Assembly (NCBI GenBank): GCA_013396915.1
Contig: VWZL01005037.1
Location: 99,063-163,062, forward strand
From: Stercorarius parasiticus
Lineage: Eukaryota; Chordata; Aves; Charadriiformes; Stercorariidae
Direction: 5' to 3'
DNA length: 64,000 nt
The first letter of the stretch is position 1. Each line of letters opens with the position of its first letter. Under the pieces are notes generated by a model. The model was not told the origin of the DNA. It saw nothing but the letters and a program-made list of their open reading frames with translations, and did no database searches. Positions 49,101-63,543 of this stretch are shown here, in pieces. Both the position numbers and the translations under genes were made by a program.

Positions 49101-51227
49101 CGTGGACAGCCCAATGCCAGAGCCTGCCAATCACCCCTGCTCTGCAGTGAATAAACCGAACAAAGTCACACTCTAGCCCCTGTTACCCATTTATTCTAAC
49201 GTGGTTTTCAATATATTTTTAAAAACATGGAGAGGCGAAGTTTTTTAGGCTCTTACTTCATAAACCCTACAATTTTAGTATTTTTGAGAAACTGAAAAAA
49301 AATCAAGTCAACTTTGCAATCATAGCTATTATAAGAGTTATAATACCTTTGTACAGCGCTCCAAGATAATTTTGTTGTGTGGGCACATGTGGGCCAGTAT
49401 CTGCAAGCTCATTTCTTTCTTTTATGCAAAAAGAAATTTGTATCAAAAACATCCAGAGAGATGACAGAACAGCAAACTGGATCAAATAACTATGTAGAAA
49501 ATATTTAATCTTTTTTTTTAATTAGCAATTAATTTTTCCATTATGAATTGCTTAAACGTGATTGTTTTAACATTATTTTTAAAGTCAAAACATTGCTTTA
49601 AAAATTACTATTATCATATTCTCCTGACATTGCCTACATTCTTATTTGACACGTTATAAGAGAGATGAAGAAAATCAAAGCAATAAGATAATAAAAGATT
49701 CCAGCAATGCCAGGGCCTGACAGCTAACACTCAGGACCTTTTGATGCTATCAGGCTTTAAAGTGCCTGGAACTAAGGCTGAAGCCAGGCTTAGCCGAGAA
49801 AAAACAGTCATTTAAGGACAGAAGGAAAAGCTTGAAACAAAAGGTAAATACATCTCGCATCTACTTTTTCCTCAGACTGATGGTTTCTTCAGGCTGAAGT
49901 CTGCACCTGCAATTCCCATACATATTTCAAAGATCAGAATCGCTGTCGCCGGAGGAAGCACATGGGGATTAAGAACCCAGATGCCCCAGTGCCACAAACA
50001 GTCTTTCTTGAATACAGCTTCAATTTTAGATTACCATTTTCAAATAAGATTTTTTGAGGTTACTGTGCACTGCCTGTAAAAACACAGCTTTATATTAAAG
50101 TGAGAAAAGTCTTACTTTTTTTCTTCTAGGATAGAAAAGCATGGTATTGGCACACGACTTTGTTTTCAGGCTATCCCTCCACCCGCACTCTAATTCTCAC
50201 ATCAGACATATCCCCTGCCATGTGCCGGCCTTACGTGTTCTTGAAGATTTACTGCTGCTGTAGGAGTCTCATGGCTATTTCAAATCCAGGTCACAACTTT
50301 CCACAGTCACTCAGATTAACATTTGCAATTTAATCTATTTTAACACAAGAACCCAACAGCGCTGAGACTAAAACGAGGTGACTTATTTTGCTCAGAGATG
50401 ACTGAATATTAAATATGAAATTTAACAGGTTTTAATCATAACAGTTTGTAAACAGCGTAATATATATGTCTGCCCTAATTTGGTAAGACGGAATTCTCAC
50501 ATAATGCTCATCAAACTGAGCACAAAAAAATTGTTCTGGCATTTCACTAAATTAAAATCTTCAGTCCCCACAGCAAGAATGCACAAATTTAGATTTTATT
50601 AATACCTTAAATCAAACTCACTTTTATGAAAGGCAATTTTCAAGTCATGTTCTCTTGTGATAGCGAAGAACAGAACGGGGTCTTGAGCATATTTTTACAG
50701 ACACTTTGATGACAGTCTAACCTTTTGGTCTGATTGCTATTTTTAACAAAAATACCATTTTCTTTGAAATCCAGCAAACTCCCGTTTTCATGAATATAGT
50801 TTTAAGCCTTCAGTGACAGAGTGGCTGACAGCTCAACAGACAGAGGCAAATTTAAGAGAAGTTGTCCCTGTTCAGAAAACGCATGCCGTCTTACCAGCTT
50901 CTCATTCAGCAATCTGAAAAACTCCAAATTTAATCTAGATCACTGCATTTCACAGCTTGCCCAAAGATGTCTTATTGTGCAAAACCTTCACACTCACAAA
51001 ACCACGCAAGCGATACACACGCTCAATAAGCTACCTTGATTTAACTAATGCTCTATGTACTTTGATATTTTAAATTTTCAACATTAAGTGACACTATCAA
51101 GCCTTCTGCATTGCAGGCACTGCTGCAATAGATTACAAATCAGATGCACAATGAAATCATCAGCAGCAGGTAGACTCCCCCTGAGTACTGACAGTTACTC
51201 ACCAGAAATCAGGGAGAGTCACACCAC

Positions 51228-51300
51228 GGGGCCAGGAAAAAGAAGAAAAAAAAAAAAAGGGCGGGGGGAGCAAAGGTGGCGGGAAGAGCTGGAAGATGGC
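51228..51300. repeat. Homopurine G/A-rich tract
   Basis: The plus strand runs from AGGAAAAAGAAG through A12 and GGGCGGGGGGAG to GGAAGAGCTGGAAGATGG, with few pyrimidines. The G-runs (GGG, GGGGGG, GGG) are the densest in this part of the window. Low complexity with possible triplex or G-rich structure. Confidence 0.7.
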
Positions 51301-53444
51301 ATCACCCCAGTTAGTTTCAAGTGCAGTGGAAGTGGGAAAGCCCTTGGGTAGGGCATAGAAGGGAAGCAAGCAGATGGAAAAGGGGAGGCCTAAGGAGGGA
51401 TGCAGCAGGGGACAGGCTCGCCCTGCTCTGACACCGCTGCCTGCGTCCGCGAGCCTCTGCAAAGTAGAGAGGAATGTGAAGTCGCGGAGGAAAACGGACA
51501 ATGAAGGAATGCAAGTCAACAGGGCACAGAAACATACCGAACAGGGCAGAAAAGGGAAGGACTTGCTAGTATGAAATACCTGTGTGCAATATGATTTCCT
51601 TCAAGTGGAATGCCAGCATTTCGGATCGGTTGCCACACCCTCATAACCCAACGTACAAGACTTACTTCTGTCCAGGACACAAACGCAAGCTACACTAACT
51701 GTGACTATTTGCTTTTTAATCCATGTGAAAAGCCCACCAATCCACATGAGAAGCCATGAATCTGTCTGAAGAATGAGTCAAAGCAGTAATAAACGCAGAG
51801 ACAGAGAATGTTGGCAGTGAATGCTACAAGATGGGCCAGCACACACGTCCAATGAGATGCACATCGGCCTGTGTACCTGCATACAATCATTTGGAAACAT
51901 TTGCTGTTCTGCAAGTAATCATATTCTATAAGTGACCGATGATTTCACAGTGCCGGAATAATAATAATTTTAAAAAGCTGACCACAATTTCAACACGTCT
52001 ATTGCACATTCTGGGCAACTTTTTTTTGTTTAAAAATCACATCCAGAAGAGGTTGTGACAGTAATAAAGGTACAGTTTATTTATGGGTCACTATTGGGCT
52101 GAACTAAGATTTTTATTTCTGGAAGAAGAGAAAAAGGAAGACGGGAGCATGAATAACACAGACAAAAATGGAAAGGAAAAAAAACCCCAAACCCAACCTA
52201 AAGGCCCATCTCCTCAGATACGTGAGAAGCGACAGACGGAGGCATGACAGAACACTTCACCTGACACTGCCTGGTTATCAACACACTCTCTGGAAGTTAC
52301 TCAGTTTGATTTTAATACTTCTTCAGTCAAAAGGCGATTTGACGTTTTTGACCTAAAAATAGCAGCTTTATAGATCTTCTAAAAATAAAAGTATCTAACC
52401 CAAGATTAATATGGCGTACGATACAAGAGGAGCTTGCAGTAAGCACAGCGTAAGATTTCAGCAGTCAGACATTTCACCCCAACAACTTCTGGTCACCAAA
52501 ATAAAAAGCAAATTCACTGTTATAGTATTATTTTAGGACATTTAAGGAAATAGCACTTCTTAGCTTTTCCACAGAGTTGTTATTCACTAACTAGAACATG
52601 TACACTTGCAGTCCAGCTGGCTGAGAAGGGAACGAAGGAAACCAGGCTCTTCCTGGCTGGCAGCGACCTTCATCTGTGACTCTGGACAAGCATTTCTTCT
52701 CATCTGCCTCACAATTTTATCACCTGATAAACTGGACACTTGGTATTTTTGAATAAAAAAGTTCCATATTAATAAAAACCCAGACATACATGCATTCAAG
52801 CATTCAAGAGCAGACATTAATTTACTATTGTTCAACATTTTTTATTACCTCAGCCACTTTCAAAAATATTTATAAAAAACATGGTCTCTAGGAATAGCTT
52901 AAGCCAGGGAAGAATAAAAATATACTAAGCTAAATACTTTCAAATATTTAAATATACTACTAAATGTTGCATTCCTCTCTAGGAAGTCATTTGTCTTGCA
53001 ATGACCACTGACAGCTCTAACTTCCAAACAGCAGATACCGATTGCTTCAATATTCCAAAAGCAGCAATTTCTTAAAGCCTAGACTTATGCAAAAGCCCAT
53101 TTCCCACTTTTCATTTTGAGCCCCATTCAATAAGCCAGAATTATGAAATATTTTCATATTGCTATTCTCTTACAGGTACTGGGATACAACTCATTAGACT
53201 GGGGTTGAACAGGCTGTGGTGTGGGAGGAGAAGTACCACTGCCCTTCTGCTAAGGACCAGAACATCAATAATTCACACTGACTGGGAAACACTATTCAAC
53301 AAGACGATTAATTTTTAAGAATGTAGTGGGGATAGTAACAAACATCGCAGAACAATTTTAAATTCTACAAGAATCATCAACAAAGCTAACAAACATGAAG
53401 CCTTTGAAATAAATAAATCTACATTTCTTTTTATTCCAGGTTAA

Positions 53445-53970
53445 AAAACTCCAGGAAGCACAACTCTGGAATACAGCCAGCGAAGCAACGAGCATCGCCA
53501 GCAACCCAACCTGTGGCGTGGGGGGGGACTCTGCTGCTCCAAGTGTGCACTAGAGCACTTTGTGCCATACACTGTGCTGCGACGCTTCGCAAGATTGGTC
53601 AACGCAACTCGGAAGGGGTTTTTTTTGATCTTAAAGCTACTCTGTTGTAGGTTCCCCCTCCAGAAACAGATGTCGGCGAGCACACCTGAGACCACAGAAA
53701 TTTTAAAANAAAAAGAAAGAAAAAAAAAAGAACCACCTACCAAGCCAAAATCAAAAATGCAAAACACAATTACCCTCTAAGGTGGCTCCATTTCCTACAT
53801 TCATAAAACTGCAGGGACTCCACACGCACCATTACCCATTATCTGAGACGCTCCCGCAAGCTTCCTGGGGTTCCTGCCGCCCTGGCCGGGGGGGGTGGTG
53901 GGAGCCTCCTGCCTCCCGGGCCCCAGCCCTTTCCCGGAAGAGGGATAAGCAAAGCCGAGTTTCCCATGGA
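53445..53970. other. GC-rich region flanking an A-rich tract, unidentified
   Basis: Two GC-richer blocks (about 53470-53700 and 53850-53950) flank the A-rich tract with the N. The first block followed by the A tract has the layout of a retroposed sequence with poly-A, but I recognise neither a gene nor a SINE. ORFs overlap on both strands and look incidental. Confidence 0.35.
53705..53732. repeat. A-rich tract with one undetermined base
   Basis: AAAA-N-AAAAAGAAAGA and then A9; the N at 53709 is the only ambiguous base I noticed in the window. It probably marks an uncertain homopolymer length. It could be the tail of an old retroposon, but the upstream sequence is not recognised. Confidence 0.75.
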
Positions 53971-54799
53971 GCACAGGATGAACCTTGCTGCTCATAAGTG
54001 CTCTTACGGTTTCCATAGCGAATGTCATTTACATGAAGGCATTACAAACATTCCCACATAAAAATGCATCTCTGGCATAATGACATTCTTTCAAGTTACT
54101 TTTCTTCCCACTTGCTATAGTTCTTAGGTGAAAGGAGAATATTGACAAAAACAGGACATGAGGGGGACGTAAGATAACCACAGAGTGAAAAACATGAAAC
54201 TACCAAGCCACTTACAACTCTTTTTTAAAAAATTTTAAGCCTTCATTGCTACTGGGCAGCCTGAGATGAACTACACAGGGTAAAACACTCTTTAATTTAT
54301 AGCCTAAGGGTTCTTCCATGTTTAAAAGGAAGGAGCATGTAAAGAAATATAGTATCTTTCTCAGCCTGCCTGTTCTTTGAAATATCTTCATTAAAATGGA
54401 GATTTTGACTTTTTGACTGTGAATAACAGAAAAAGGACAAACCTGGTTTCCGAGGATCTTCATCGGCAGACAGCACACACAACGCTCCCCTCTCTCACCT
54501 CACAACCATTGCACGTCTGTATCTCAGGCAATTTTTGAGGGGGAAGGGCAGATGAGACTACCTCCAGTTCATGAGGATTAGCTAAATTAGTCCTAATTAC
54601 ACCTTTGTTTTATTATGAAGCAACTGAAAGAATCCAGCCACGAATTTGGATGTGCAGCACAGGAGGACTCCGACTTTCCCAGACCTGGTGGCAGCCATGA
54701 CGGAGAGCGCCACTGCCCGCAGGGTGACGACAGGCACCGATCAGACCCTGTCACCAGAGAGCTCCAAACCACAAGCTTACAGAAAAAAGGTGCCTCCTA

Positions 54800-54816
54800 T
54801 TTTTTTTTTTTCCCCC
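54800..54816. repeat. T12-C5 tract
   Basis: Twelve T followed by five C. Low complexity. Confidence 0.8.
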
Positions 54817-55034
54817 ATGGAAACATCTTGCACACATATCAGCATTCACAGTTTTTTCCACTATCACTGCAGGACAAACACAACTTGTTGAATGGTCAGA
54901 TGGACCTGAGAGAATTTTAGAGCTCAATACCAGGAGCTACTTCTTTATACCATTTGTGAGCCATAATAAAATTCCACCGAGCTTATTTGCCCAGTTGGTT
55001 AAGCAGCAGCTAGTATTTCCTATACCTACAAGAT

Positions 55035-55200
55035 CTGAACAGTTGTTCTTTTAGGCAACTTAATAATGGCCGTAATTAAGTGATTGACGAGATACTAATC
55101 GTGTCTCAACTGTGCAGAAATTGTGAACACAGTTGTGCAAACTGCTTAACCATAGCACTGCAACAGGAACACTTCTTCCCACCGCCCCATGTATTTTTCA
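55035..55200. promoter_or_regulatory. Candidate conserved non-coding element
   Basis: Contains CGTAATTAAGTGATTGACGAG and ATACTAATCGTGTC, a cluster of TAAT and TGATTGA (PBX/HOX-like) cores with retained CpGs in AT-rich unique sequence. Inference from pattern only. Confidence 0.27.
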
Positions 55201-55997
55201 TACATCCTCACTGATTAGTTTTAATGATCTGTTAATGCTGCAGCTTTATTTGGTGTATCGGTTATTATGTACCTATTTTAAAATATAAACAGAAATAATT
55301 TACTGCCTATCTTCCAGCAGACCTACTATAAAATATTCATTTATTTGACTTTCCTCCGTTTAACATATACGACTTCAGCAACTTTTTTTTTTAATATACA
55401 AAACTATATTGAATAAAAAGGATTGTTTTAATTCATCGTTTCACATATTAGTGATCTTCTGTGAAAAATACACAACAACTAAGAAATTTATTGTTTACAG
55501 AATCTTAGCAATCTATCACATGCTGGATCAAAGCTGGACAAAAAAAATCAACCTAAATACAATTAAAATAAACCAAACTTTTAAATTGGCCATTAATTAC
55601 ATAGGCAGGAGAAAGATGCTGATTTCACTGTAAGTCTGCATATTATCTTAAAAAAAAAAATAATCTAAGGGACTGTAAATTCAGAAGCAGGCTGGAAAGA
55701 GCACTTTCTGATCATGCCACTGCCCAAACACTGCTGTAAGTGTCCCTATAATCAGAAATAATATCATTAGAAGTGAAGATGTAGTACAGATGAATGAATT
55801 CTGTACAGGTGACAGCAGTATAGGAAGAATTCCATTCACAGGTATATACTTCAGAGGTTATACTGGGTTTATGTGCTCTATTCGGCAGATTTTTCAGTTG
55901 TCAGCCAAGAATTGCTGATTACTTGCATCCCGTTTGCCAAATACAAAAGCTTTATTAGTCAAAACACCACTGCTGTTCCAAGCAGACAAAGAGATAT

Positions 55998-56042
55998 AAA
56001 TAATAATAAAGACAGAAGAAGAAAAAAAAAAAAAAAGACAGA
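55998..56042. repeat. A-rich tract with TAA and GAA units
   Basis: AAATAATAATAAAG, then GAAGAAG and A15. Low complexity. Confidence 0.75.
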
Positions 56043-58169
56043 CTTATCCCTTCTTCAGGGTTAGCTGTCTGTGGGCAGTTAAGTCTGACTTACTGTGGCT
56101 TCATTTTTAATGCACACTACAAGTAAAATGACTACGGTCTGGATTTGTGCCTTGATTTATTGTCTTGCAAAAAGAAGAATACTAATTTTAAGAAGCCATT
56201 CATTATGGGATTTGTACAAAAAGAAAATGGTTAATCTTTATCATACAGTTATAGATAAATATTTCAAAAATGTTTCAGGAGAGCACATAAGGCTAACAAT
56301 TTGATAAGAATATTTCTGCACCTATTTTCCTCATTCAAACACGGAAATTGTCTTCTAAAATATTAGAAAACTTTTTAAATGATAGGTATGTGTAAAACAA
56401 ATCCACTGTAACTCATTTTCAGTACTTTTAAAACAAGTTATAAATAATTGCAATATTTAAAGCATGGTAAAAATGCTTTACCTCTTACTGATTTTTTGTG
56501 TGTTATTCGCCCTTTTATTCTAAGTACTGGCTCCTTCTTAGTTAGGGTGTAGAAGCCAAGCACTGCCCTCAACAATGCAGTCACAGTTCATGCTCTTAAA
56601 TCGGTTGGAGCTCCACATTCATCAGGGGGTAACATTCGTCCTTGTGTGTTTTCTTTTTACTTACAGACAAAAGAGACAATCGTTTTCCACAGTTCAAAAT
56701 GAATGAAATGTGAAACCAGTCTAAGAACCTACAGGAGTTTTTCTAAAATAGAAAATGTTATTCTTTGGGTCATAATTCTTGTTCTGAACCTAAGACTAAA
56801 GACAAAGCTCCAGAATTTTGCTCTAAGTGTGTAAATACAAGATGTATGAGTTATTGATGATAGATGAGGTCATACATTGCTACCATGATTACAAAAATAA
56901 TGAAGTTTTGAATATTCATTGTTTAATGCAGTTTTGAAGCACTGGTTATTTTCTAGTAATCTAACAGAAAACATTTAAATCTGCGTGCAACGTTCCCTTC
57001 TATAAGCACATTTTCAGAAGTGGAATATTTCACGTCAAAAGAAACTGGTGCATCTTTCCTCTGGCTTCTGATAATCAATAACAATTTAAAACAGATGGGT
57101 CCAGGATCTTTCTACATAAAGTCTTCTACATAGAATTAATCCAAAACATCCAGGAAATGTCACGTCTTACAAATTTAACTAATAGAATCCATGCGTGTGT
57201 ACAATACATGGAACATGTATTGGGAAGTTCTTCTGCAGTAAGAATTGCCATCTATACATCTTCTTAATTTTGAATGACCTAATTATCATTTTATTACAGC
57301 AAATCAGGGAAAGAAAGGTACTTTGTTTGTTTAAACACTCATTATTCCAGAATTTATGGAATTATACCTCAAGGTATCATCATAACGTGTGCCTTCTTCA
57401 TCACACTTTACCATTCAGACTGTTGTTCTACTCGATGCAGTTATTTATAAATGACTATATAACCTGATGTATTGTGTTCAATCAGTCCCCATAAGTGTTT
57501 TTTATTGATAAAACATAATTAGTTTTATTAAATGTGACTGGTACATTGCTTCTGCCAAGTAAGTGGGTATTAATGCCTCCCTTCTTTGTTTTTTAAAAAA
57601 ACAGATGGAAAATTTTAAGAATTAAGGAACAGCTTGAATGTCACTTGCATGAAAACTGTACAAGTATGACATTATTGTCACTTTTGTTGCTTGTAGTAAT
57701 TTTTAAAAGTATCCAAGTTGCTTATCACCATAAAAACCTGGTGCTAATGAAACAGAAAACATGTGTTGCGCTACGGCTAAAACAAAGTAACATGATTTTA
57801 TTCAAGTAGGCTCTCCCAATGTAGCAAGTAAATTACTATTGTTCTACCTTCAAAAGACAGGGGTGTTAAAAAAAGTGTATCTTAATCCCAGCTGTATTAT
57901 CCTCACAATAGAATTAAAGTTACATACATGTCTTGATTTTCAAATTGTACGGCAACCTCCACTGAATGGAATTTCTGAAACATCCTTACCTCACCAGGAG
58001 AGAAAGACACACTGTGTAAAGAAAGATTATTGCCTCCCCATAATTCCTCAACAAGATTAAATTAAGAAACATCTCTTTCTTCATCATGACTAATACACCA
58101 GTATTTTCCCATGAAAAAAGGATGACGCAACTTTTCAACTCCTAGCACTCATCAAAATCTCTAGAAAGA

Positions 58170-58530
58170 CATCATTTATATATTTTCTGTAAATCTTACC
58201 ATTATAATCCTATTGGAGTGTAATTGCTGTGGCTAATATTCTTACCCTGTTATGAAAATGCTCAACATAAATGTGGCACTGAGTTGTTAAGATAATACAT
58301 GATCATGCTGTGAGAGGGTAATACCTATACAATAGCCCTTGCCAATACCATAAATCTCTTTATTAGACAACAACCTATTACAGGAGATCTACTTAACTGT
58401 TTCCCTACTTAGAGGGCCATTTGGTGTTACAATAACAAGCTGACTTTTCACATTAGCAAGGATTAGCCAGTATAAATAATAAATCGACACCGAGTTGCTG
58501 CTCTTTTAGATATGGTAAATCTTTCCTGGT
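58170..58530. promoter_or_regulatory. Candidate conserved non-coding element
   Basis: Unique sequence of balanced composition without homopolymers. It contains CCTATTGGAG, GTAATTGCTG, AGTTGTTAAGATAATAC, GCCATTTGG and AAATCGACACCGAG. It looks unlike the slippage-prone intron around it. There is no direct evidence of function. Confidence 0.22.
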
Positions 58531-59910
58531 GTTTAAAAAGAAAATCCGAACTAAAACCCTAAGACTATGTTAGGCCGAACATATGTTAAGTTTAAAGATC
58601 TGTTAAACTGACAAAAAAACCCAACCAACTCAAACCCATTTATGCGGCAGATTTATCACAGGAGAGCATGTTATGGAGAGCTGTTTCTGTTTTATGGAAT
58701 GTGCATGCATACTGCTTTATTTCCTAACAGCATCATAGCAAATCATCTTTAAATTTACTGAAATACATTGAAGTAAAATGATTGCCACCATTTTTCCAGA
58801 GATAAACAGTGCAGAATTCATCTAAGTACCATCTATTATGATTCTTGCTCAGCAAGCAAAACTGTATTATAAATGAATTATTTTCTTCTCTGAAGTCTTA
58901 ACTTTTTGAAGGGTCATACACTTTCACCATCCAGATAACTATAATACAAATTATAAAACTTGCGATACACCAGATCATTTCTTTTATTGTGCTAGATTAA
59001 GGAAAATCACTATTTAAAATAAGTATTTCTGATACCTCAAGCTAGTTTTTAAATTGCAAATTACAAATAAACTTAGGTTATGATATTCCTTGTTCTTTTT
59101 TGTCAGTATTTTTCTAAAGCTTAAGACAGCGATGCTTACCACTGTTTGCCTGCTTTAGTCCGACTGTATGAATCCATCAATTATACTGGGATGAAACCCA
59201 TTCACCTTTTTATATTTTATAACAGAGAAAAAGCAAAATTAAGAGTTAACCTTGCATCCGCAATCATCTTGCTTATGATTCATAACACTGCTTGCGTGAA
59301 TAGAAAAGACTTACCTATTGCTTTTTGGCTAGCACACTACACTGCACGAGATGTACCGAAGCCCTGAAAGTACTGTGCTGTCTCTCTCACGCTGACATGA
59401 CATTTTTAGAATCAGAGGAGACAGTTTATGCAACAAAAATCTGCTTCCCGTCATGCAGAGTACCAAAACCGTCCTCTTGCACCTTGACACGCAAGAATTT
59501 TTTTCCTTGGTTCTTTTTTAAACTTTTAATAAAAAGGCACAAGTATTTCTAAAGTCAGCTTTTGCTTACTGACGTTTTAGAATTTTTGCCCATTGTTATT
59601 TACCGTTACTGATAGGCAGCCTTTTTAAAAGCTATCTTGCAGAGCCTTTCTGCTCTGCATAACAGAGAAGGCACTGTGAAATGAAATTGTACTTACTGGA
59701 AACAATTCAGCCCTGAATGCCTTGATTACTCTGATTATCTCATATACAAGCTCCCTCTGCAGGTAATAAGAAGAATGAGCAAAAGTATGTGAAAAATGTG
59801 GGTAACAGCCGGCATAGGAACCCAAATAATCAGTCATCATTTTAAAGAAACTCCCCCAGAATTCCTTCTCCGATGTTATCTGACATAAGGAGTTAACACA
59901 GAAAACATTC

Positions 59911-59927
59911 TTTTTTTTTTTTTCCCC
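59911..59927. repeat. T13-C4 tract
   Basis: Thirteen T followed by CCCC and AG; acceptor-like on the plus strand by composition, but with no recognisable exon behind it. Confidence 0.75.
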
Positions 59928-60042
59928 AGCTCTGTGTCTCTTCTTGTCCCCTCAGAAAAGTTAAACATTCAGCTTAAGTCTTTCCTATATCAAAACACAC
60001 AAGAATTCTTTTTCAATGTCACCTAAATGCTTTCAGGTCATA

Positions 60043-60088
60043 CAAAAAAACAAGAGAAGAAAAAATAAAAAAGAAAGAAAAAAAAAAA
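60043..60088. repeat. A-rich low-complexity tract
   Basis: A-runs broken by C, G or T (ACAAGAGAAGA, AAAAATAAAAAAGAAAG, A11). Confidence 0.75.
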
Positions 60089-61028
60089 TTGCTCTGCTCC
60101 CCCAGAACCAACCAGAAATGAAAGACCACCCCAAAGAAGAAAACAAATTCATCTTATCTGATGCATCTCCCTAACCCAAAACCAAGCAAACAGCAGCATC
60201 CCTCATTCTATTTACTGCTGGGAGATAAAACCCAATGCCACTTTTGGATACAATTACACATGCACTCCACCAAAGTTTAAAAAGCAATTAACTGAATGGT
60301 GAGTTATCTTGAAAATTAAAAAAGTCTCTATCAATTTATATCAAATTATGAAGTAACAATGTAGCTTTCATCCAATTGGAGGTAAACTGCTTTTCTTTCA
60401 AAAGACATTACCCTTACCTTAAAACGTCTTGAGTTTGTTCGCCGTAATAGCATGAGCTTTCTTGATAAAATCCCTTCAACGCAAATGGGAAAAAGCTTCA
60501 ATGAATGAAGCTATAAATATTAAGCAGATCAAAATTACGCCTTTGTCCTATCTAACCTTTAGCACACACTCAAAAAACTGGGAAGCCATCATGCAACATT
60601 AATTTCTCTTCTAACATGGAAAGAATGAAAGTATGCCTGTGGTTTTATTTCTCCAAATCCCACTTTCTTTACTTCTGCAAGTAGTGCCATTAGATTCATG
60701 AAGAATACTCATAAAATAAATGCATATGCACAGGGTATAAAGTCACATACGCCCTGCGCGACTTTTAATTTTCACTGGAAAAATAAACTCCAAAATATAA
60801 TATTTCAAGGTTCCAATGTCAGCTTTAAAAAAAAAAATAGTGGAAATAGACTCAGGATATTCTAGTTTGGCTACAGCCATTGCGTGGGACAAATGTAGGA
60901 CAAGTTTGGGGTGTTCACTTAAGATGATGAGACTGCTGCACACAGAGCTCTTCTCTGCTGCTGGAGTATCTTTAATAGTTGGATCCACAACTGCTTATTA
61001 TCAGATACTATTATACACCTCCTCAAAT

Positions 61029-61072
61029 GAAGGAAAGAATGAGAAAGTAAAGAAAGCAGAGAAAAAAAAAAA
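61029..61072. repeat. Purine-rich tract
   Basis: GAAGGAAAGAATGAGAAAG.. running into A11. It encodes the lysine-rich part of a chance plus-strand ORF. Confidence 0.65.
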
Positions 61073-63532
61073 TCTAACATTTTGGAGAGATGGTGCTCCA
61101 TCCAAGCACCAGGTAAGATTATTGCCTGAAGGGCAAAAGGATTTCTTCTCACTTTCAAATTATGTCAGCCCGCAACTCCCCTCCCTCCCTAACACAGCTC
61201 CCAGCCTCGGCCCATGTTCCTGGCACAGAGCTCAGCCTGGAATACACCTCAGCTGCTGAGGCACCTTCTCTCCCTGATTTAGACAAGAATCAGCCTCACC
61301 GATTGACAGCCCGCGTTTAAGAAATACCTATTAGACAAAGGAAATAAAAACTGCGGGAGACACTACCCATCAATATTTAAATGACAAATTTACCAACAAA
61401 ATAATGACGAATTGGTCTTCTGGAGAACACTCACTCTGTTCAAACTGAAGATGCAATCATTATTCATTCTGGGAAAGCAAAGTTTTCCAAATCAGTCACT
61501 TTGCGTAGAAAATATCTAAAGTAATCTCAGAAGAATGAATAAAAGGATGCCTGCATCAGATTAAAAGAATTCTGCCTACCACCAACATCAGCGTCGGGAA
61601 TTTGTCCGAGAAATGCAGAGTCAACAGCAGAACTTGTTCTCGGGAATCTCTTCTTAAAATGTCACTTTATTTAGAAGCGACGCTGCCTATTGTGAGGGAA
61701 TTGTTTCTGAACACTGTTCACACTGGCTGTAGACTGCTACGCCAGAAAAAATTACAAATATGACACTGTAAGAAAATACACAGAAAGGTGATCTAAAGTT
61801 TCCTTCTGGCATGTGATCCCTCTCCATCACTGCAGCGCTAATTTCAGAGTAAGGCTCTCGATTTACACCAGATCCCATCAACAGCAAAGCAAGTATGATA
61901 GTCAGAAACAAGGTCGGTCATCCCCTCCCCAGCTGCCAGAAACAATTTTTAACAGTAATCGGCGTTAGATTATTCTGTCATCTAGATTCAGAGCAATAAT
62001 CGGTTTGAGGTGTCGACTGATAGGAAAATACCCACAGAGGGCACAAAGGAAAGCAGCAAGCCTACCCTAAATAAGAGACTTAGGATTTTATCACATCCAG
62101 AGGCAACTAAATAAACAGAAGTAGCCTAATTTTTAAAGCGCAACTCTCCAGGGATAAATTGTTTTGCTGCTACTTTACTGATATTATGTATTTTTCCAAG
62201 AGTTGCAGCTACAAATCTGATTGTACATTAAGGAGATGCCCCTCTCTGGCAGCGGCATGCGCTGATTGCGGAGCTGCTCCCTGTACCGTCCCCACCACAG
62301 AAAGCAGCCCAAGAAATACAAAAATTCCCTTCTTTACCCATCGTCTTTACCGTAAAAGGTATGAACGCTCCCAACACCTAATCTATGCATCAAGGCATCC
62401 CTAATTTAAGAATTAACATATTAAATATACTTTTATTTGTACGGTATCAGAATTCAGGATCTTAAATAGCAGTCTCATTCCTGTTATTACATTCCAGGTT
62501 ACGTAGCTCATTGTGGCCAAGTAACACATCATTAAAATATAAACATACTATAAAAACACCCTCATATTCATTGATCAGTGTCAAGTCAATCTGCATTACA
62601 TTTTAAAAACTGTTCCACTTTTTGCCTGTATCACCACTTGGGCAAATGGAAGTCTCTTTCTTGGATGGTAAACACATTGTGCAACACTGTGAAAGCGAAA
62701 AGACAGTCATTTCGGAGGCATTTAGCACACCGAGGGACCAAACAGGCAGACCTAGACTCTACCATATTTGTATGAGGAAACAGCATAAGATAAATCTCCT
62801 ATGACAAAAAAACTGCATCACGTTAAAAGGAAAATATTCTTAATATTGCATCTACGTAAGAAACCTAAGTAGCTTCTTTAGTAGTTCTAACTAGATTTTC
62901 TCTGAACCTAGCTACTTTCACTACTGAAATACAGACACTGATACTTAAATCTTGTTGTCTAAATGTTAGTGTTTATAATGTGCTCCTAAGAGATTAAGAT
63001 TAGAAAAAAAAATAACCACACAACCAAGACAGGCCCTATTTTTCTCAGCCCATGATCACTTGTCAAGCCATGATTAATGCTGTGCTCTGTAGAGGGAGAC
63101 ATTACATCTAGGCTACAACAGACCTAAATTTTACCCTAAGGCAGAAGTCTGATTTAAACATCTCTATTCAAAGTGACATTTGTCCTCTCTTTTCAACCAG
63201 TTTCCTCTGAAATTCCAGTAAACTGACTTTGTGACCTACAAATGGTCCATTGATTCTAACTTGTCGTGTTGCCTGTCCTTGCAGCAAAGTTAGTTTTGGT
63301 GACTGAATGAAGCAAGATGTTACGCATTCAAGAAAAGTACAGGAGCAGAGTCCATTAGGTGCTCTATTAAATGCTCGGTTGGATAACGGCAACTAGAATT
63401 CACAGCTATAAGGATTCCAGCTTACACGGAAGAGCTAGAGATAAATACTGAGGTCAACATTAAAAATCAGAAAATATTTTTATATTCAGAAGTAACAATG
63501 GCCTTCATATTCTGAGGTGACGAGCGAAGATA

Positions 63533-63543
63533 TTTTTTTTTTT
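63533..63543. repeat. Poly-T run (11)
   Basis: Uninterrupted T11 followed by GTATTACAG. Confidence 0.75.

Noticed and set aside
60816..61259. 147-codon plus-strand ORF with a GTAAG sequence near 61112
   Set aside because: The start lies in a poly-A tract, the middle is a lysine run from purine-rich sequence and no family is recognised. The donor-like site has no matching acceptor/exon pair.
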